The notes: generated from the sequence alone by a model not told the origin. A DNA stretch of 64,000 bases from RGIG464 sp045599585 (GCA_045599585.1 JAZRWH010000024.1:1-64000); one strand, 5' to 3'; positions 54,040-63,537 are shown, counted from the first letter of the stretch. Program-made: numbers and translations.

Positions 54040-54405
54040 TTCGCGCAAATATTGTTCGATGGCTGCGCGAGCTTCTGTCCAACCATGGCATACAGCGCAA
54101 ACGTAACCGTGGTCTTCCATGAGTGACATGATAGCAGTTTGTCGCTCGGAAACTCTGCCGCCTTTGGCTTTTTTCATCTCAATAAACATGCCGTGATTGG
54201 GGTGTTTTGGAACGGCGAGGAATAGGTCGGGCACGCCAGCTCGGACGCCTTCGGCTTTGAGGTGCGCCCCCGTGATCGCATCTCGGTTGCCGCCATTTGG
54301 TATGGCAAACAGGCATTGTTCGGATATGCCGAAGCCATGACAGGCGAGTGCCCACCATTGCATGAGCGTGACTTGCTCTTTGTGTTCAAGTTGTTTCATT
54401 TTCAT
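54037..54405 (-). CDS. VRR-NUC nuclease
   Basis: A 122-residue single-domain nuclease: IPNGGNRDAITGAHLKAEGV, then RAGVPDLFLAVP and MFIEMKKAKGGRVSERQ give the G-x-P-D...E-x-K active site. VRR-NUC proteins act on branched or replicating DNA in phages. It overlaps the upstream gene by 20 bases. Confidence 0.9.
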   Translation of the reverse strand: MKMKQLEHKEQVTLMQWWALACHGFGISEQCLFAIPNGGNRDAITGAHLKAEGVRAGVPDLFLAVPKHPNHGMFIEMKKAKGGRVSERQTAIMSLMEDHGYVCAVCHGWTEARAAIEQYLRE

Positions 54406-54613
54406 TCATGAGTTCAGTTGGTGTTTCGATTCTGTCCACTTTACCAATGGTGTGCACTTCATAATCATCCGATAGACAAGCCAGCATTGGCCTAATGACT
54501 TGAATTGCATCCTGCATCGTCGTTCCTGGCATGTTTTGGATGGTAAACAATCCGCGTTGGTCAGACTTCCGAATCACGCGGATTTCCTCGATAGAAATGC
54601 AACGCTTAATCAT
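54386..54613 (-). CDS. hypothetical phage protein
   Basis: A 75-residue protein (MIKRCISIEEIRVIRKSDQR...), beta-alpha-beta pattern, overlapping both neighbours by four or more bases in the right-end operon. No family recognised. Confidence 0.55.
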   Translation of the reverse strand: MIKRCISIEEIRVIRKSDQRGLFTIQNMPGTTMQDAIQVIRPMLACLSDDYEVHTIGKVDRIETPTELMNENETT

Positions 54614-54831
54614 TTCATGGCCTCACGCTGTGCAAATGATTTCAGACTGTTTCTGTCCCAAACATCGCTCGGAACGAGGACAACATGTTTGTTATCAGGC
54701 GATTTGTGGATGGTGAAATAATCGAACGGGCGTTCAGTGCAGTTGTATGCGTTGCCGAGTTTGACTTGTGCCGAGGAACCGACTTGCTTTTGAAGCTCGG
54801 TGAGGCGAGCAATAAGATCGCTGATCGTCAT
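54610..54831 (-). CDS. hypothetical phage protein
   Basis: A 73-residue protein (MTISDLIARLTELQKQVGSS) with one N-terminal helix and a beta-rich remainder. It follows the kinase gene by three bases. No family recognised. Confidence 0.55.
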   Translation of the reverse strand: MTISDLIARLTELQKQVGSSAQVKLGNAYNCTERPFDYFTIHKSPDNKHVVLVPSDVWDRNSLKSFAQREAMK

Positions 54832-54834
54832 GGC

Positions 54835-55527
54835 TTAACCCCCGATCCCGTCAGTGCCCGTCCAAAAATCATAAACAGAATGCTCCTTGGACATAAGTTC
54901 AACTGCGATTTCATTGCACGTTGCTTTGATCTCGAATGGCGATTTATCATCGTTCCAGTTCAATCGTTTCACGACGGTTTTGCCGGTCATTGAATCGGCG
55001 AGTTTCCCGATCTCGACATTGAGTGCATCGAGGTAGGCCATATCAATTCCGGCTTCGCACTTTCGCCCCTCTTTTTCACTCATACGCTTGTCAATGCGCT
55101 GCTTACAGACGCCAGGCTCTGCATCGAGAAATATTGCCATTGTCGGTGGTAAGACGTGCACTTTCATGTCGGTATGAAGTGCAATGTATGTGGCATAATC
55201 TCGATCAGAGAAATACCCCATCTGCTTCTGAACCTGCGCAAAACACACATCGCCATAGTAGCTCCTATCCATAACGATGAACTTGTCTTTGCGGTTCAAA
55301 ATCGTCGTCTGCGCATCCTGGTGCATCCGATACCGCTTCGACAACAAGTACAGCTGTATGTCAAACGCCCACCTCGCCGGATCTTTGTAGTAATCCGCCA
55401 GATACGGATTCGTCGCCTCATCCGGTTCGGCCAGGTATTCGCCGTTCAGCCTCTCAGCCAATACCTTCGCAAAAGTACTTTTCCCCGCCCCGATGTTTCC
55501 CTCAACAATAATCAGTCCACAATTCAT
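54835..55527 (-). CDS. deoxynucleoside kinase
   Basis: A 230-residue dNK-family kinase: P-loop IIVEGNIGAGKSTFAKVLAE, the DRS motif in VMDRSYYGDVCFA, and an Arg-rich lid (QRIDKRMSEKEGRKCE). It would phosphorylate deoxynucleosides to feed phage DNA synthesis. AGGAGG lies seven bases before ATG 55527; an upstream GTG is too close to that site. It is the outermost gene at the right end, 30 bases from the terminal repeat. Confidence 0.88.
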   Translation of the reverse strand: MNCGLIIVEGNIGAGKSTFAKVLAERLNGEYLAEPDEATNPYLADYYKDPARWAFDIQLYLLSKRYRMHQDAQTTILNRKDKFIVMDRSYYGDVCFAQVQKQMGYFSDRDYATYIALHTDMKVHVLPPTMAIFLDAEPGVCKQRIDKRMSEKEGRKCEAGIDMAYLDALNVEIGKLADSMTGKTVVKRLNWNDDKSPFEIKATCNEIAVELMSKEHSVYDFWTGTDGIGG

Positions 55528-55557
55528 GGTCACGCCTCCTAAAATGGTTTTTCCGGT

Positions 55558-55606
55558 GTGACAGAATTAAGCGGAATAGTGTGACAGAATTAGACCGGAA
55601 AAAACA
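55558..55606. repeat. right terminal inverted repeat
   Basis: GTGACAG at 55558-55564 and 55581-55587 (23-bp spacing), ending CCGGAAAAAACA. The outer GTGACAG lies 19 bases from the terminus, exactly as at the left end. TTTTTCCGG at 55548-55556 is an extra inverted copy of the tip motif. Confidence 0.9.
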
Positions 55607-55613
55607 CTCAGAC
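55607..55613. repeat. target-site duplication, right copy
   Basis: CTCAGAC, identical to 21959-21965. Joining 55614 to 21965 through one copy recreates an AT-rich region (TTTATTAAATATATAAAG... on the minus strand) immediately upstream of the SPFH ribosome site. Confidence 0.9.
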
Positions 55614-55669
55614 AATCGTATAAAAAACTTTATATATTTAATAAATGGTGTTTGTCATTTGGGCATAGT

Positions 55670-55737
55670 GGGGGAAGTCTCCCCCTACGCGGCTATGTAC
55701 TCGCCCTACGGGCTGCGTGCATACGCCGCTACCCCCT
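55670..55737. repeat. composite palindromic element, copy 3
   Basis: Reverse orientation of the element at 20760 and 26337: GGGGGAAGTCTCCCCC, then GCGGC-TATG...CATAC-GCCGC-TACCCCC. Confidence 0.75.
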
Positions 55738-55749
55738 CTATACAAGCCA

Positions 55750-56451
55750 TTACGCCAATTTTTTCTCTTTCAAGAGCGCGCGCATACCTTTAATGGATCG
55801 CTGAGCGTCATCAACATTTCTTACACTGCATGAAAGTGTGTTGCCACCCGTCGTACGAAGTTCAAATGATTCACGATCAAATTGTGAACTTTCACCATTA
55901 CCTACGCTAATGGATGTTCCGACTGTTGAAGTTGTAACGCTGACAATGTCCTTATAGAAGAAGGTATCGGTACGTTCTATCTGACGATCACTAGTTAAGT
56001 TGAAAGAGTATGTATATAAATGCACTTCATTTGCGGAAAACAAAAACACAAAACATTTATATGTATTAGTGCGATAAAAGTTATCTGCCCCTAATTTAAT
56101 GTAATCATAAGAATCATAATCGAAACCATCAAAAATAATAGGTGCGATTTCGTTCACTTCATCTTCGTCAATACCTAATTTTCGTAGAGCGCGTTCTTTA
56201 AGAGAAACTAACTGAGAATTTACAGCATCATCAATAATATGATAAGTGTATGTTTTCCATTCTTTGTATGAGAGAAGCACATAATACCCCCAAACTATAG
56301 CAATTACTATACAATACAAACCAGGTTTGACAGCTTCACCAATAATACAGAGTATTCCTATTAATAAAAAAACAACAACCCCAGTCCATCCTAATGGAGC
56401 GAATGTGAAGTATTTGGTGTTTCTTTCAAAATCAATTGTGTTGTTTGCCAT
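55750..56451 (-). CDS. hypothetical membrane protein
   Basis: A 233-residue protein with two adjacent membrane helices (about 20-65) and a cytoplasmic domain of mixed strands that resembles a PH-like fold by pattern only. AAGGAAAA precedes the ATG. Before prophage insertion it lay just upstream of the SPFH/SHOCT gene, so the two are probably functionally linked. Confidence 0.6.
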   Translation of the reverse strand: MANNTIDFERNTKYFTFAPLGWTGVVVFLLIGILCIIGEAVKPGLYCIVIAIVWGYYVLLSYKEWKTYTYHIIDDAVNSQLVSLKERALRKLGIDEDEVNEIAPIIFDGFDYDSYDYIKLGADNFYRTNTYKCFVFLFSANEVHLYTYSFNLTSDRQIERTDTFFYKDIVSVTTSTVGTSISVGNGESSQFDRESFELRTTGGNTLSCSVRNVDDAQRSIKGMRALLKEKKLA

Positions 56452-56560
56452 TGGTATTTTCCTTGTTGAGACTAGTTTGATAGATTAGCCTAACTTATAT
56501 TAAATTCAAATCAATATTAAGACTTGAAGAATAATTCTAACATCTAATATAACGTGGTTA

Positions 56561-57151
56561 TTAGAATGAAGGCAGAGAAACGCCTAGCGTTGCAAATAAC
56601 TCGTTAACTTCATCCTCAGAAACGCCGAATTCTTTTGCCATGAGCAGGCATTCCTTATAATCAGGGGAAGTATTTAAGCTCTTTCGTTCAAAGAAATCGT
56701 ACTTGATATAAGCCATAAGATAGTAATAGATGCCTTTGGGTTCAATGCTGTTGGCGGCATTTAACAACTCAATGGCTTTGTCAATGTCAGGGCGTCTAGC
56801 GAGGAAGGCTTTTTTACCGCGCAAAAGACAGATCGCTTCGTCGTAGTAGAGTTCCGCATCGGTAAAGTTATCTTCCAGAGCCTTTTGGAAAGCAGGAATA
56901 GCCATATCGTAGAGCTTAAGTTTGAGAAAGCAAAGCGCAGCAGATTTGTTCAAATCGATATTTTCAGGATGTTCTGTCAGTGCTTTTCGGTAGATCTTTA
57001 TGCATTCATTGACTTTGGGTAAAGGCATGTCATGAATATCATGAAAAGAAGACAAAACAATAGGAGCGCGACACCAGTCACACACTTTTTGACTTGTGTT
57101 CACGCGAGCCCCACATCCAGGGCAGGTTAAATCGACAACTGAATTTGCCAT
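56561..57151 (-). CDS. zinc-ribbon and TPR protein
   Basis: A 196-residue protein. Two CxxC knuckles (CPGCGARVNTSQKVCDWCRA) form an N-terminal zinc ribbon; three or more TPR-like helical pairs follow (NIDLNKSAALCFLKLKLYDM, AFQKALEDNFTDAELYYDEA). GAGGAGG precedes the ATG. First gene of the minus-strand operon interrupted by the prophage. Confidence 0.8.
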   Translation of the reverse strand: MANSVVDLTCPGCGARVNTSQKVCDWCRAPIVLSSFHDIHDMPLPKVNECIKIYRKALTEHPENIDLNKSAALCFLKLKLYDMAIPAFQKALEDNFTDAELYYDEAICLLRGKKAFLARRPDIDKAIELLNAANSIEPKGIYYYLMAYIKYDFFERKSLNTSPDYKECLLMAKEFGVSEDEVNELFATLGVSLPSF

Positions 57152-57691
57152 AAACGCCTCCTCGTAATATTTGTGTCTGATTTACAATATCTAAGTAGAT
57201 ATATATAAATCTACGACATGGTAAAAAAAAAAAAAAAAAAGCAAGTTTTTTCGGTAAAAAAGCAAAAAATAACTATAATTTTATTATTTCAAAAAACCGA
57301 TATGTAGCTTTTCCCCTTGAAATCAGTCGCATTTTGTTCGAAATAGATCACGCAAGTTTCAAGAGCAAAGTTAAGCTTGGCGTCTTGCTCCTGAAATGAC
57401 AGCAACCTCAAACGGCATTTTGATCAAGTAGGATTAAATATGAGGAACGAGTCTTCTGTATTCAGGCTCATTTAAAACTGGTGAGCTTGCCTCCCTTAAA
57501 CACAAAGAAGCTATGCCTCACCATCGTCTTACTTTTTGGCAAATATGTCGCCTGGCAAAATTATATATTCTATCAAAAGTCAAAATAACTTAAGTTAACA
57601 GACGCTACTTCCAAATGAGTTTACCGGATCATGCGTTTGTTATTCTATATATGAATAATGCACATTACATTTTGTTTTAAGGAGAACTCCC
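57152..57691. other. 540-base intergenic region
   Basis: An AT-rich divergent promoter region between the zinc-ribbon gene and the acyl-CoA synthetase gene. It contains an A-run of 18 at about 57223-57240, prone to slippage or sequencing error. No gene, repeat family member or clear -35/-10 pair is visible. Confidence 0.6.
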
Positions 57692-59467
57692 TTGAAAGAA
57701 TGTCCCAAAATTCAAAATCTAGCAGAATTAATTGACCGTTCAGCTAAATTATATGGACCACGCAAATTGTTCGGACAAAAAGAACAAGGCGTTTGGCATT
57801 GGATCACCTACAGCGTTTTTCAGCAAAAAGTTGAAAGCCTTAGAGCTGCTTTTGCTGACATGGGCATGAAATCCGGTGATGCGGTTGCAATCATCTCTTC
57901 TAATTCAATTGCTTTCGCGCTCACAGCTTATGCAGCCTACGGACTGGGTGCTACAATCGTCCCGATGTACGAAGTACAAAAAAGCGATGATTGGAAATAT
58001 ATTATTCAAGATTGTTCAGCCAAATTTGTATTTACAGGGAATGATAAAATTAAATCCGTCATCCAATCAATGAATTTGGAAAATGTCACGCACGTAGTCA
58101 GTTTCAGACCGGTCAAAACAGAAAATGAGTTTGACTCGATCGATCGAATGATCGAAGCTCATCCTCAAGGCATGAAACGACTTGACATAGATGAAAACAG
58201 TATTGCAGATATATTATATACAAGTGGCACAACGGGCATGCCCAAAGGCGTTGAGCTTACTCATCACAATATTATACAAAATGCCATTCATACCTTTGAT
58301 GGCTTTGATGCTTCATGTGAAGACCGATCGCTCTCTTTCTTGCCGTGGGCACATGCTTTTGGCAAAACAGTTGAATTGCACATCTTCCCCTATTTTGGAG
58401 CCTCTATTGCAATCGCAGAATCTGCCAAAACGATTCAAGCAGACCTGCTTGAAGTTAATCCAACAATACTCAATGGTGTCCCCAAAATTTTTAATAAATT
58501 CTATGATAAAATGATTCTCAAAGCATCCACCCACATGCTTTCAAACGAGGCTTTTCGTCTCATTGACAGACTGTCTATCAAGGCGAGAAATACAAAGCTT
58601 TCTTTCATTGAAAACATCCAATTAAAAGGCGCAGCTGCAGTTGTACGTCCGTTTATTCTAAAAGGACTTGGTGGCAAGCTCAGATTTTGTATTAGTGGTG
58701 GTGCGCCATTGGCAATCGATGTCATTAGCTTCTTCAATAATTTTGGTATTACAATCTACGAAGGTTATGGCATGACCGAAACGGCCCCCATTATTGCGGT
58801 CAACAAGCACAATCATGTAAAATTCGGTTCGGTCGGTAAAGTACTCCATTGCAATCAAGTCACCATTCAACCCGTCGAAGACCAGGAATCGACTAAACTC
58901 GGAGAAATCATCGTCAGCGGCGATTGCGTTATGCGCCAATACCACAATCAGCCTGAGGTTACGCAAGAAGTCCTCGTGAACAATGCATTCCACACAGGCG
59001 ACTTGGGTTATCTCGATGAAGAAGGATATTTATTCATTACCGGTCGCGTCAAAGAACAATATAAGCTTGAAAATGGAAAATACGTCGTTCCTGGTGCACT
59101 TGAAGAAAAATTAAATACTTCACATGCCATTGAACATGCTGTCATTTTTGGTTCAGGACATCCTTTTAACGTCGCACTTATCCGCCCAACAAATGACTTT
59201 ATGGAAAAATTCATCAACGAGAATAAACTCGAATCTGCTTCACAAGCTGAACTCGAATCGAATGCCATCCTTCGCAAAGAGCTTTTAGATGAAGTACAAC
59301 GCGTATCCACCGATTTTAGAGGCTATGAAAAACCACAAAAGATCGAAATCATTCTCGATGAATTTACCATTCAAAATGGCATCTTAACCCCTGCCCTTAA
59401 ACTGAAACGCCGCGAGATCGAAAAGCGTTACCATGATAAGATCGAGGCTCTATACAAAAAAGGTTAA
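57692..59467 (+). CDS. fadD: long-chain acyl-CoA synthetase (AMP-forming)
   Basis: A 591-residue adenylate-forming ligase activating fatty acids to acyl-CoA. All motifs are intact: ILYTSGTTGMPKGVELTHHN (P-loop), YGMTETAP, HTGDLGYLDEEGYLFITGR and the hinge VKEQYKLENGKYV. Starts with TTG 57692 behind AAGGAGAA. It stands alone and ends in a terminator. Functional contrast to the degenerate paralogue at 4877. Confidence 0.92.
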   Translation: MKECPKIQNLAELIDRSAKLYGPRKLFGQKEQGVWHWITYSVFQQKVESLRAAFADMGMKSGDAVAIISSNSIAFALTAYAAYGLGATIVPMYEVQKSDDWKYIIQDCSAKFVFTGNDKIKSVIQSMNLENVTHVVSFRPVKTENEFDSIDRMIEAHPQGMKRLDIDENSIADILYTSGTTGMPKGVELTHHNIIQNAIHTFDGFDASCEDRSLSFLPWAHAFGKTVELHIFPYFGASIAIAESAKTIQADLLEVNPTILNGVPKIFNKFYDKMILKASTHMLSNEAFRLIDRLSIKARNTKLSFIENIQLKGAAAVVRPFILKGLGGKLRFCISGGAPLAIDVISFFNNFGITIYEGYGMTETAPIIAVNKHNHVKFGSVGKVLHCNQVTIQPVEDQESTKLGEIIVSGDCVMRQYHNQPEVTQEVLVNNAFHTGDLGYLDEEGYLFITGRVKEQYKLENGKYVVPGALEEKLNTSHAIEHAVIFGSGHPFNVALIRPTNDFMEKFINENKLESASQAELESNAILRKELLDEVQRVSTDFRGYEKPQKIEIILDEFTIQNGILTPALKLKRREIEKRYHDKIEALYKKG

Positions 59468-59534
59468 CACACCTCGAGCTTTAAGGCGTTATTCATTCGC
59501 ATTGGACATCTTAACATTCAGAAACATTAGATAA

Positions 59535-59592
59535 TAAAAAAAGCAGTTTGCGGAATGGATTCCCATTCCTGCAGACAGCTTTTTCTTTAAAA
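59535..59592. terminator. bidirectional terminator
   Basis: AAAAAAGC...GGAATGG-GATT-CCCATTCC...GCTTTTT, between the convergent acyl-CoA synthetase and transglutaminase-like genes. Confidence 0.75.
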
Positions 59593-59606
59593 GATCATTT
59601 GCCGTA

Positions 59607-60982
59607 TCAATTGCAAGCAGGCGCTAATCCAGCGGTAGAATTATCCCTAACTTCGCGTACGTCTCCCATTTTGATATATTCTGCATCTGACAGATTATAC
59701 CTTTTAAAATTAACAACGCTAACTGTCTCAACATTCGAGCCTGTTGGATCAACGTTATAGTAACGGTCGTTAAGCTTTATGATATTCCATGCATGATAAC
59801 CGCCATTACTATTATACCCAAAAACCTTATAAGCTGGTATGCCCAGTTGATTCATTAAATAAGTGAATGCTCCTGCGTACCCCGAACAAACGGACTTACG
59901 TAATACTAATGCACTGTATGCACTCTGCTCGTATTCACCCTCAGCGTAATGTACTTCTTTGTAAAGGTAACTATAGATATACTTTTCTTTTTCCTCATCT
60001 GTTTTATACGTGCGAGCGACCTTCAGAATCTCTTCGGCTGCCGCATAGAATTGTTTCTGATCTTCTGGAGTTAGACCATTGAACCTTATAGATACCGTCA
60101 CACCCCAATCAGAACCCGTCCAATAGGCAGACGAATCATAGCCATCTCTGACCCAAACTAGCTCTGGATGATCAAAGTATATCGCTTCTACGACAGGTCC
60201 AATCTCTTTAGCGGTTAAAAACTTATCGAACGTAGTTTCAGATTCAAAGTTAGCCGCATTTTTATACATTGCCTCATATATTCTCTGCTCTTCTGGGCTT
60301 AAACGAGCATAGTATGACTCGTCTCTATAAACAAGAGGAGCACCCTGCGAGTCATTCTGATCAAAAGCATCAAGATTTTGTTGATCTAATGATGCTGAGT
60401 CGTTCGACCATAGCTCATTATCATAATCCGATCGATCATCGTCAGATGTGCTATGACTATCACTGTCGTCATCGACAATCTGAATCAGAGCTGGCATCGT
60501 ATCAGCAGCCCAACCTAAATCAGTCTCACTATCATCGGGCGTATCCTCAATGATAACATCAACATCATCGTCATCAATGATGGCATGAGAATATTCATTT
60601 GAATCGGCGTTATTTGAGGATTGAGAATAGTCCAAACTATCCTCATTCATCGGATAAAATCCGTACCCAAGATCATAAACATGATCTGCTGAGGAAGAAC
60701 GATCGTTCGCCTTAGATGGTTGCTGCTCTGGATAAAATCCGTACCCAAGATCATAAACATGATCGGTTGAGGAAGGACGATCGTTCGCCTTAGAATGCTT
60801 TCTGTGTTTTTTATGTTTAGAATGAGACTGTGCTTGCGAATCATCAGCGTTGAGATAATCGTAAACACCATAGCGTTCAAGTGCGGCATCAAATTCATCG
60901 TAGCTCTGAGCAAACGCGTTCTGAGATATACCCATCAAGCCATCACTGCGACTAATGCGGTCTTACTTATACGCTTAAACAT
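59607..60982 (-). CDS. secreted transglutaminase-like protein, frameshifted in the signal peptide
   Basis: Mature part of about 430 residues. After an acidic Ser/Asp-rich linker comes a transglutaminase-like core with Cys (SVCSGYAGAFTYLMN), His (GGYHAWNII) and Asp (YYNVDPTGSN). Start ATG 60982 behind GGAGA reads MFKRISKTALVAVMA and then hits TGA. Shifting frame at 60938/60939 gives LMGISQNAFA-Q, completing a textbook signal peptide. As written, translation could only start inside (TTG 60938 or ATG 60935). A 66-bp direct repeat encodes SKANDRxSSxDHVYDLGYGF twice (about 60649-60800). Confidence 0.75.
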
Positions 60983-61299
60983 AACTGTCTCCATCTAAAT
61001 CCAATGATCTATTTATGCATCATTCATCTAAGATGATTCTGTCGAACGTCTTATATGCATCAGAGGTTTCGTTGAGTGTTCTCGGCTTTTTTGCACAGAA
61101 CACTTAACGAGAAGTTACGTCTTGAAATTTTCGTGCCACAATAAACGTAGTTTTGATCATTGCCGTCCCACAAAGGTCACCCTTGACTACAATGAAACAA
61201 AGCACTGCTGTCCCACAACATATTCTCATTAACTGTAACGAAATGCACTCGTTACAGAATTTTATACTTTTCTTATTCTCATTCTGTCCTACGGACGGC

Positions 61300-61333
61300 C
61301 CAAAGGGGCGTCGTATCGCGGACGCCCCTTTGG
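61300..61333. repeat. perfect 13-bp inverted repeat
   Basis: CCAAAGGGGCGTC / GACGCCCCTTTGG around GTATCGCG. Two further hairpins (AGTGTTCT/AGAACACT near 61075-61110, CTGTAACGA/TCGTTACAG near 61235-61260) lie in the same 520-base gap 60983-61500, which has no gene. Confidence 0.6.
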
Positions 61334-61500
61334 AATCCCCGCGCTCTTTTGTCGCGAACGCCTACTGATTGCATTTGGACTTTCATGCATGAAACTGACA
61401 AAAAATGCATATCAGAGTCATAGTATTGATCTGTCATTTGGGTGGAAGAACGTGATGTATAAGAATTACGTCTGTTATAGCATTCGTACATCAGCCCCAA

Positions 61501-63537
61501 TTAATCCTCAAACAGAGACTTCAAATCGAGACCGGCGGGATAGCCATACGAAACGTAATTGTCGACGCCATAGACGAAAAGGCCCACAGGTTTTGAAGCT
61601 TCCAAATCGTGTCGTCCATCTTCGATGAGCCTGTAAGCATATACATATTCGTCGTTTCCAAAAGACTTAAATTCAGCGGGGTCGAGAACACTGCCATCAA
61701 GCGTCACCGTCGTTCCAACGGGGGCGACAATGGTAATATAATCCTTGGCGTAGGCTGTTGGTGCTAGGAATGTATAATTTTTGCGATATTGTTCGACAGG
61801 GACACCAATAATATAAGCAGGATCACCAATACCAGCAGCATTACTTCCCATCCAAGAGACATCCATCTGGCATGTTGAAAGATCCATAGGATCATCCTGA
61901 CCGGTCATAAACTGTCCAACGAGCACAGGTGAGCTTGAATGAATATTAAAGCTCTGAGAAGTGAGGATATCAATCCACTTCCCTGCATTAAGAACAAGGG
62001 TATTGCCGTTTAATCCAGGCGTACCTTCAGGGAAAACGTTAGGAGTCGTAGTAATATGTGTATCATCTGTACGCGCAAGGATACGCCACATATCGCGTTC
62101 AGCGCCGCGAGGTTTAAGCTTAACAGCATTATAATCACGTCCCCAAGCACTTAGAGGATACTGCTGATGTTCGATATGATCGGCACAACAAGTAATACAG
62201 CACTGATCGATCGAAACATCTTCTTTTCCGGATTCCTTAGTACACAGCGCCTTACGTTCAGGGATACTCGTTGCCTCAGCACCAGCGAATACAATGACAT
62301 TTTTATCAGCATTAATGAGGCTTCCAGTAGGATCTTCACCGAAAGCGGATGTTTCGAGGTTAAGGACGTCGTACTGATCGAGAATAAAAGTTTGCGTCTG
62401 TCCTTTTTTCATAGCGGGGATTATGCCGCCATTTTTGTCATAACCGGCAAGGATCGAGCATGAAGATTTAAATTTAACTTCCGTCTGTCCAGGTTCTGCA
62501 GCAACGATCGTTACGAACGAGCTAAAGGATTCATAATTCTGCTGACGCGACATGACCATATAGCGCTTTCCGACTGCAGTTTCAGGAAAGAGGAGCGAAG
62601 CGTCATTCGAGAACACATCATAGTTATTAAGCGGATTGAACTGCGCAGCCGTAATCGGGAGATCTGATTTTATATGATAAGAAGCCTGTGTAATGCCAGT
62701 GCCTTGAACTGTCGAAGCTTCAGGGCAAGAGTAATTTGCGTAATAACAATTTTTAGGTAAGTAAACTTTTTCGAGAGATTTGGGCGCTATTTCAAAATCA
62801 TTGATAACAGAGACGGAATTATTTTTTCGCGTTAAGATCTGGACATGCGCAGCAAGTGTTTCATTTGTATTACTCAAAACGACAGCGAAGGGCATACCTG
62901 CAGCGTCGTAAACGCCAGCATCCAGCGCATTATCGAGATCAACCGCCCAATAATCGCAGCCGATATAACTTGCATCCTTTGAAACTTTATCACAGATAGG
63001 AATACAAGCGTTATCGCTACAAGTTGATTTAGGTGCAATATCCTGACACTTTTTCTTTACATCATAAGCCGTACCAGCTTCATTACACAGCAGAATCGTA
63101 TCATCATCGACACATTTTCCGGAATTCTTTTTACAAACGCGGGCCACGCATTTTGCATCAACGCATGTCAAATCATTACCGCAATCGAAGTTATCCATAC
63201 CAGTTCCGAGCGGATTACAGCCGTAATACTGACCATTTTCCAAACAATGATCAATAGCGTAAGGTTTGCACATAACCTGACCGCATTGGCCATTATAACA
63301 AAGTTCATTTTCGGAGCAGTATTCACGAATGCGCTTTCCATCCACGCAATGGAGTACTTCTTTAGAAGAGAGACAAGTATTTTGTGATTCTTCGCACGTC
63401 GTAACCGTAGGTGTATCTGATGAATTTGTATTATTATTTGTATTAGAAGATGACTCATCGCAAGCAGCGAAGCAAAGCGCTACTGCAACAACCAACATCG
63501 TTTGTTTGTATTTTTTATAGTCAAACATTCTTTTCAC
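61501..63537 (-). CDS. Cys-rich lipoprotein with IgGFc-binding-like domain
   Basis: A 678-residue lipoprotein (lipobox LCFAAC, Cys26). A Ser/Thr/Asn linker and five to six Cys-rich EGF-like repeats (about 45-190; CSENELCYNGQCGQVMC) precede a ~470-residue domain with ASYHIKSDLPITAAQFNPLN, SNDASLLFPETAVGKRYMVM and VPVEQYRKNYTFLAPTAYAK. These are hallmarks of the IgGFc-binding N-terminal domain abundant in myxobacterial surface proteins. Likely surface adhesin; ligand unknown. Confidence 0.82.
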   Translation of the reverse strand: MKRMFDYKKYKQTMLVVAVALCFAACDESSSNTNNNTNSSDTPTVTTCEESQNTCLSSKEVLHCVDGKRIREYCSENELCYNGQCGQVMCKPYAIDHCLENGQYYGCNPLGTGMDNFDCGNDLTCVDAKCVARVCKKNSGKCVDDDTILLCNEAGTAYDVKKKCQDIAPKSTCSDNACIPICDKVSKDASYIGCDYWAVDLDNALDAGVYDAAGMPFAVVLSNTNETLAAHVQILTRKNNSVSVINDFEIAPKSLEKVYLPKNCYYANYSCPEASTVQGTGITQASYHIKSDLPITAAQFNPLNNYDVFSNDASLLFPETAVGKRYMVMSRQQNYESFSSFVTIVAAEPGQTEVKFKSSCSILAGYDKNGGIIPAMKKGQTQTFILDQYDVLNLETSAFGEDPTGSLINADKNVIVFAGAEATSIPERKALCTKESGKEDVSIDQCCITCCADHIEHQQYPLSAWGRDYNAVKLKPRGAERDMWRILARTDDTHITTTPNVFPEGTPGLNGNTLVLNAGKWIDILTSQSFNIHSSSPVLVGQFMTGQDDPMDLSTCQMDVSWMGSNAAGIGDPAYIIGVPVEQYRKNYTFLAPTAYAKDYITIVAPVGTTVTLDGSVLDPAEFKSFGNDEYVYAYRLIEDGRHDLEASKPVGLFVYGVDNYVSYGYPAGLDLKSLFED

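Larger units (their letters stand above)
21966..55606. mobile_element. transposable, headless contractile-tail prophage with IS21-type ends and transposase
   Basis: A 33,641-bp unit bounded by inverted repeats beginning TGT and ending ACA and flanked by a perfect 7-bp direct repeat. It contains one transposase system (IstA/IstB) at the left end, phage lysis and contractile tail genes, remnants of a lambda-type head module, a restriction-modification island and a replication/recombination operon. No integrase, terminase large subunit or portal is visible. It splits a host minus-strand operon between the ribosome site of the SPFH gene and its promoter. Confidence 0.9.
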
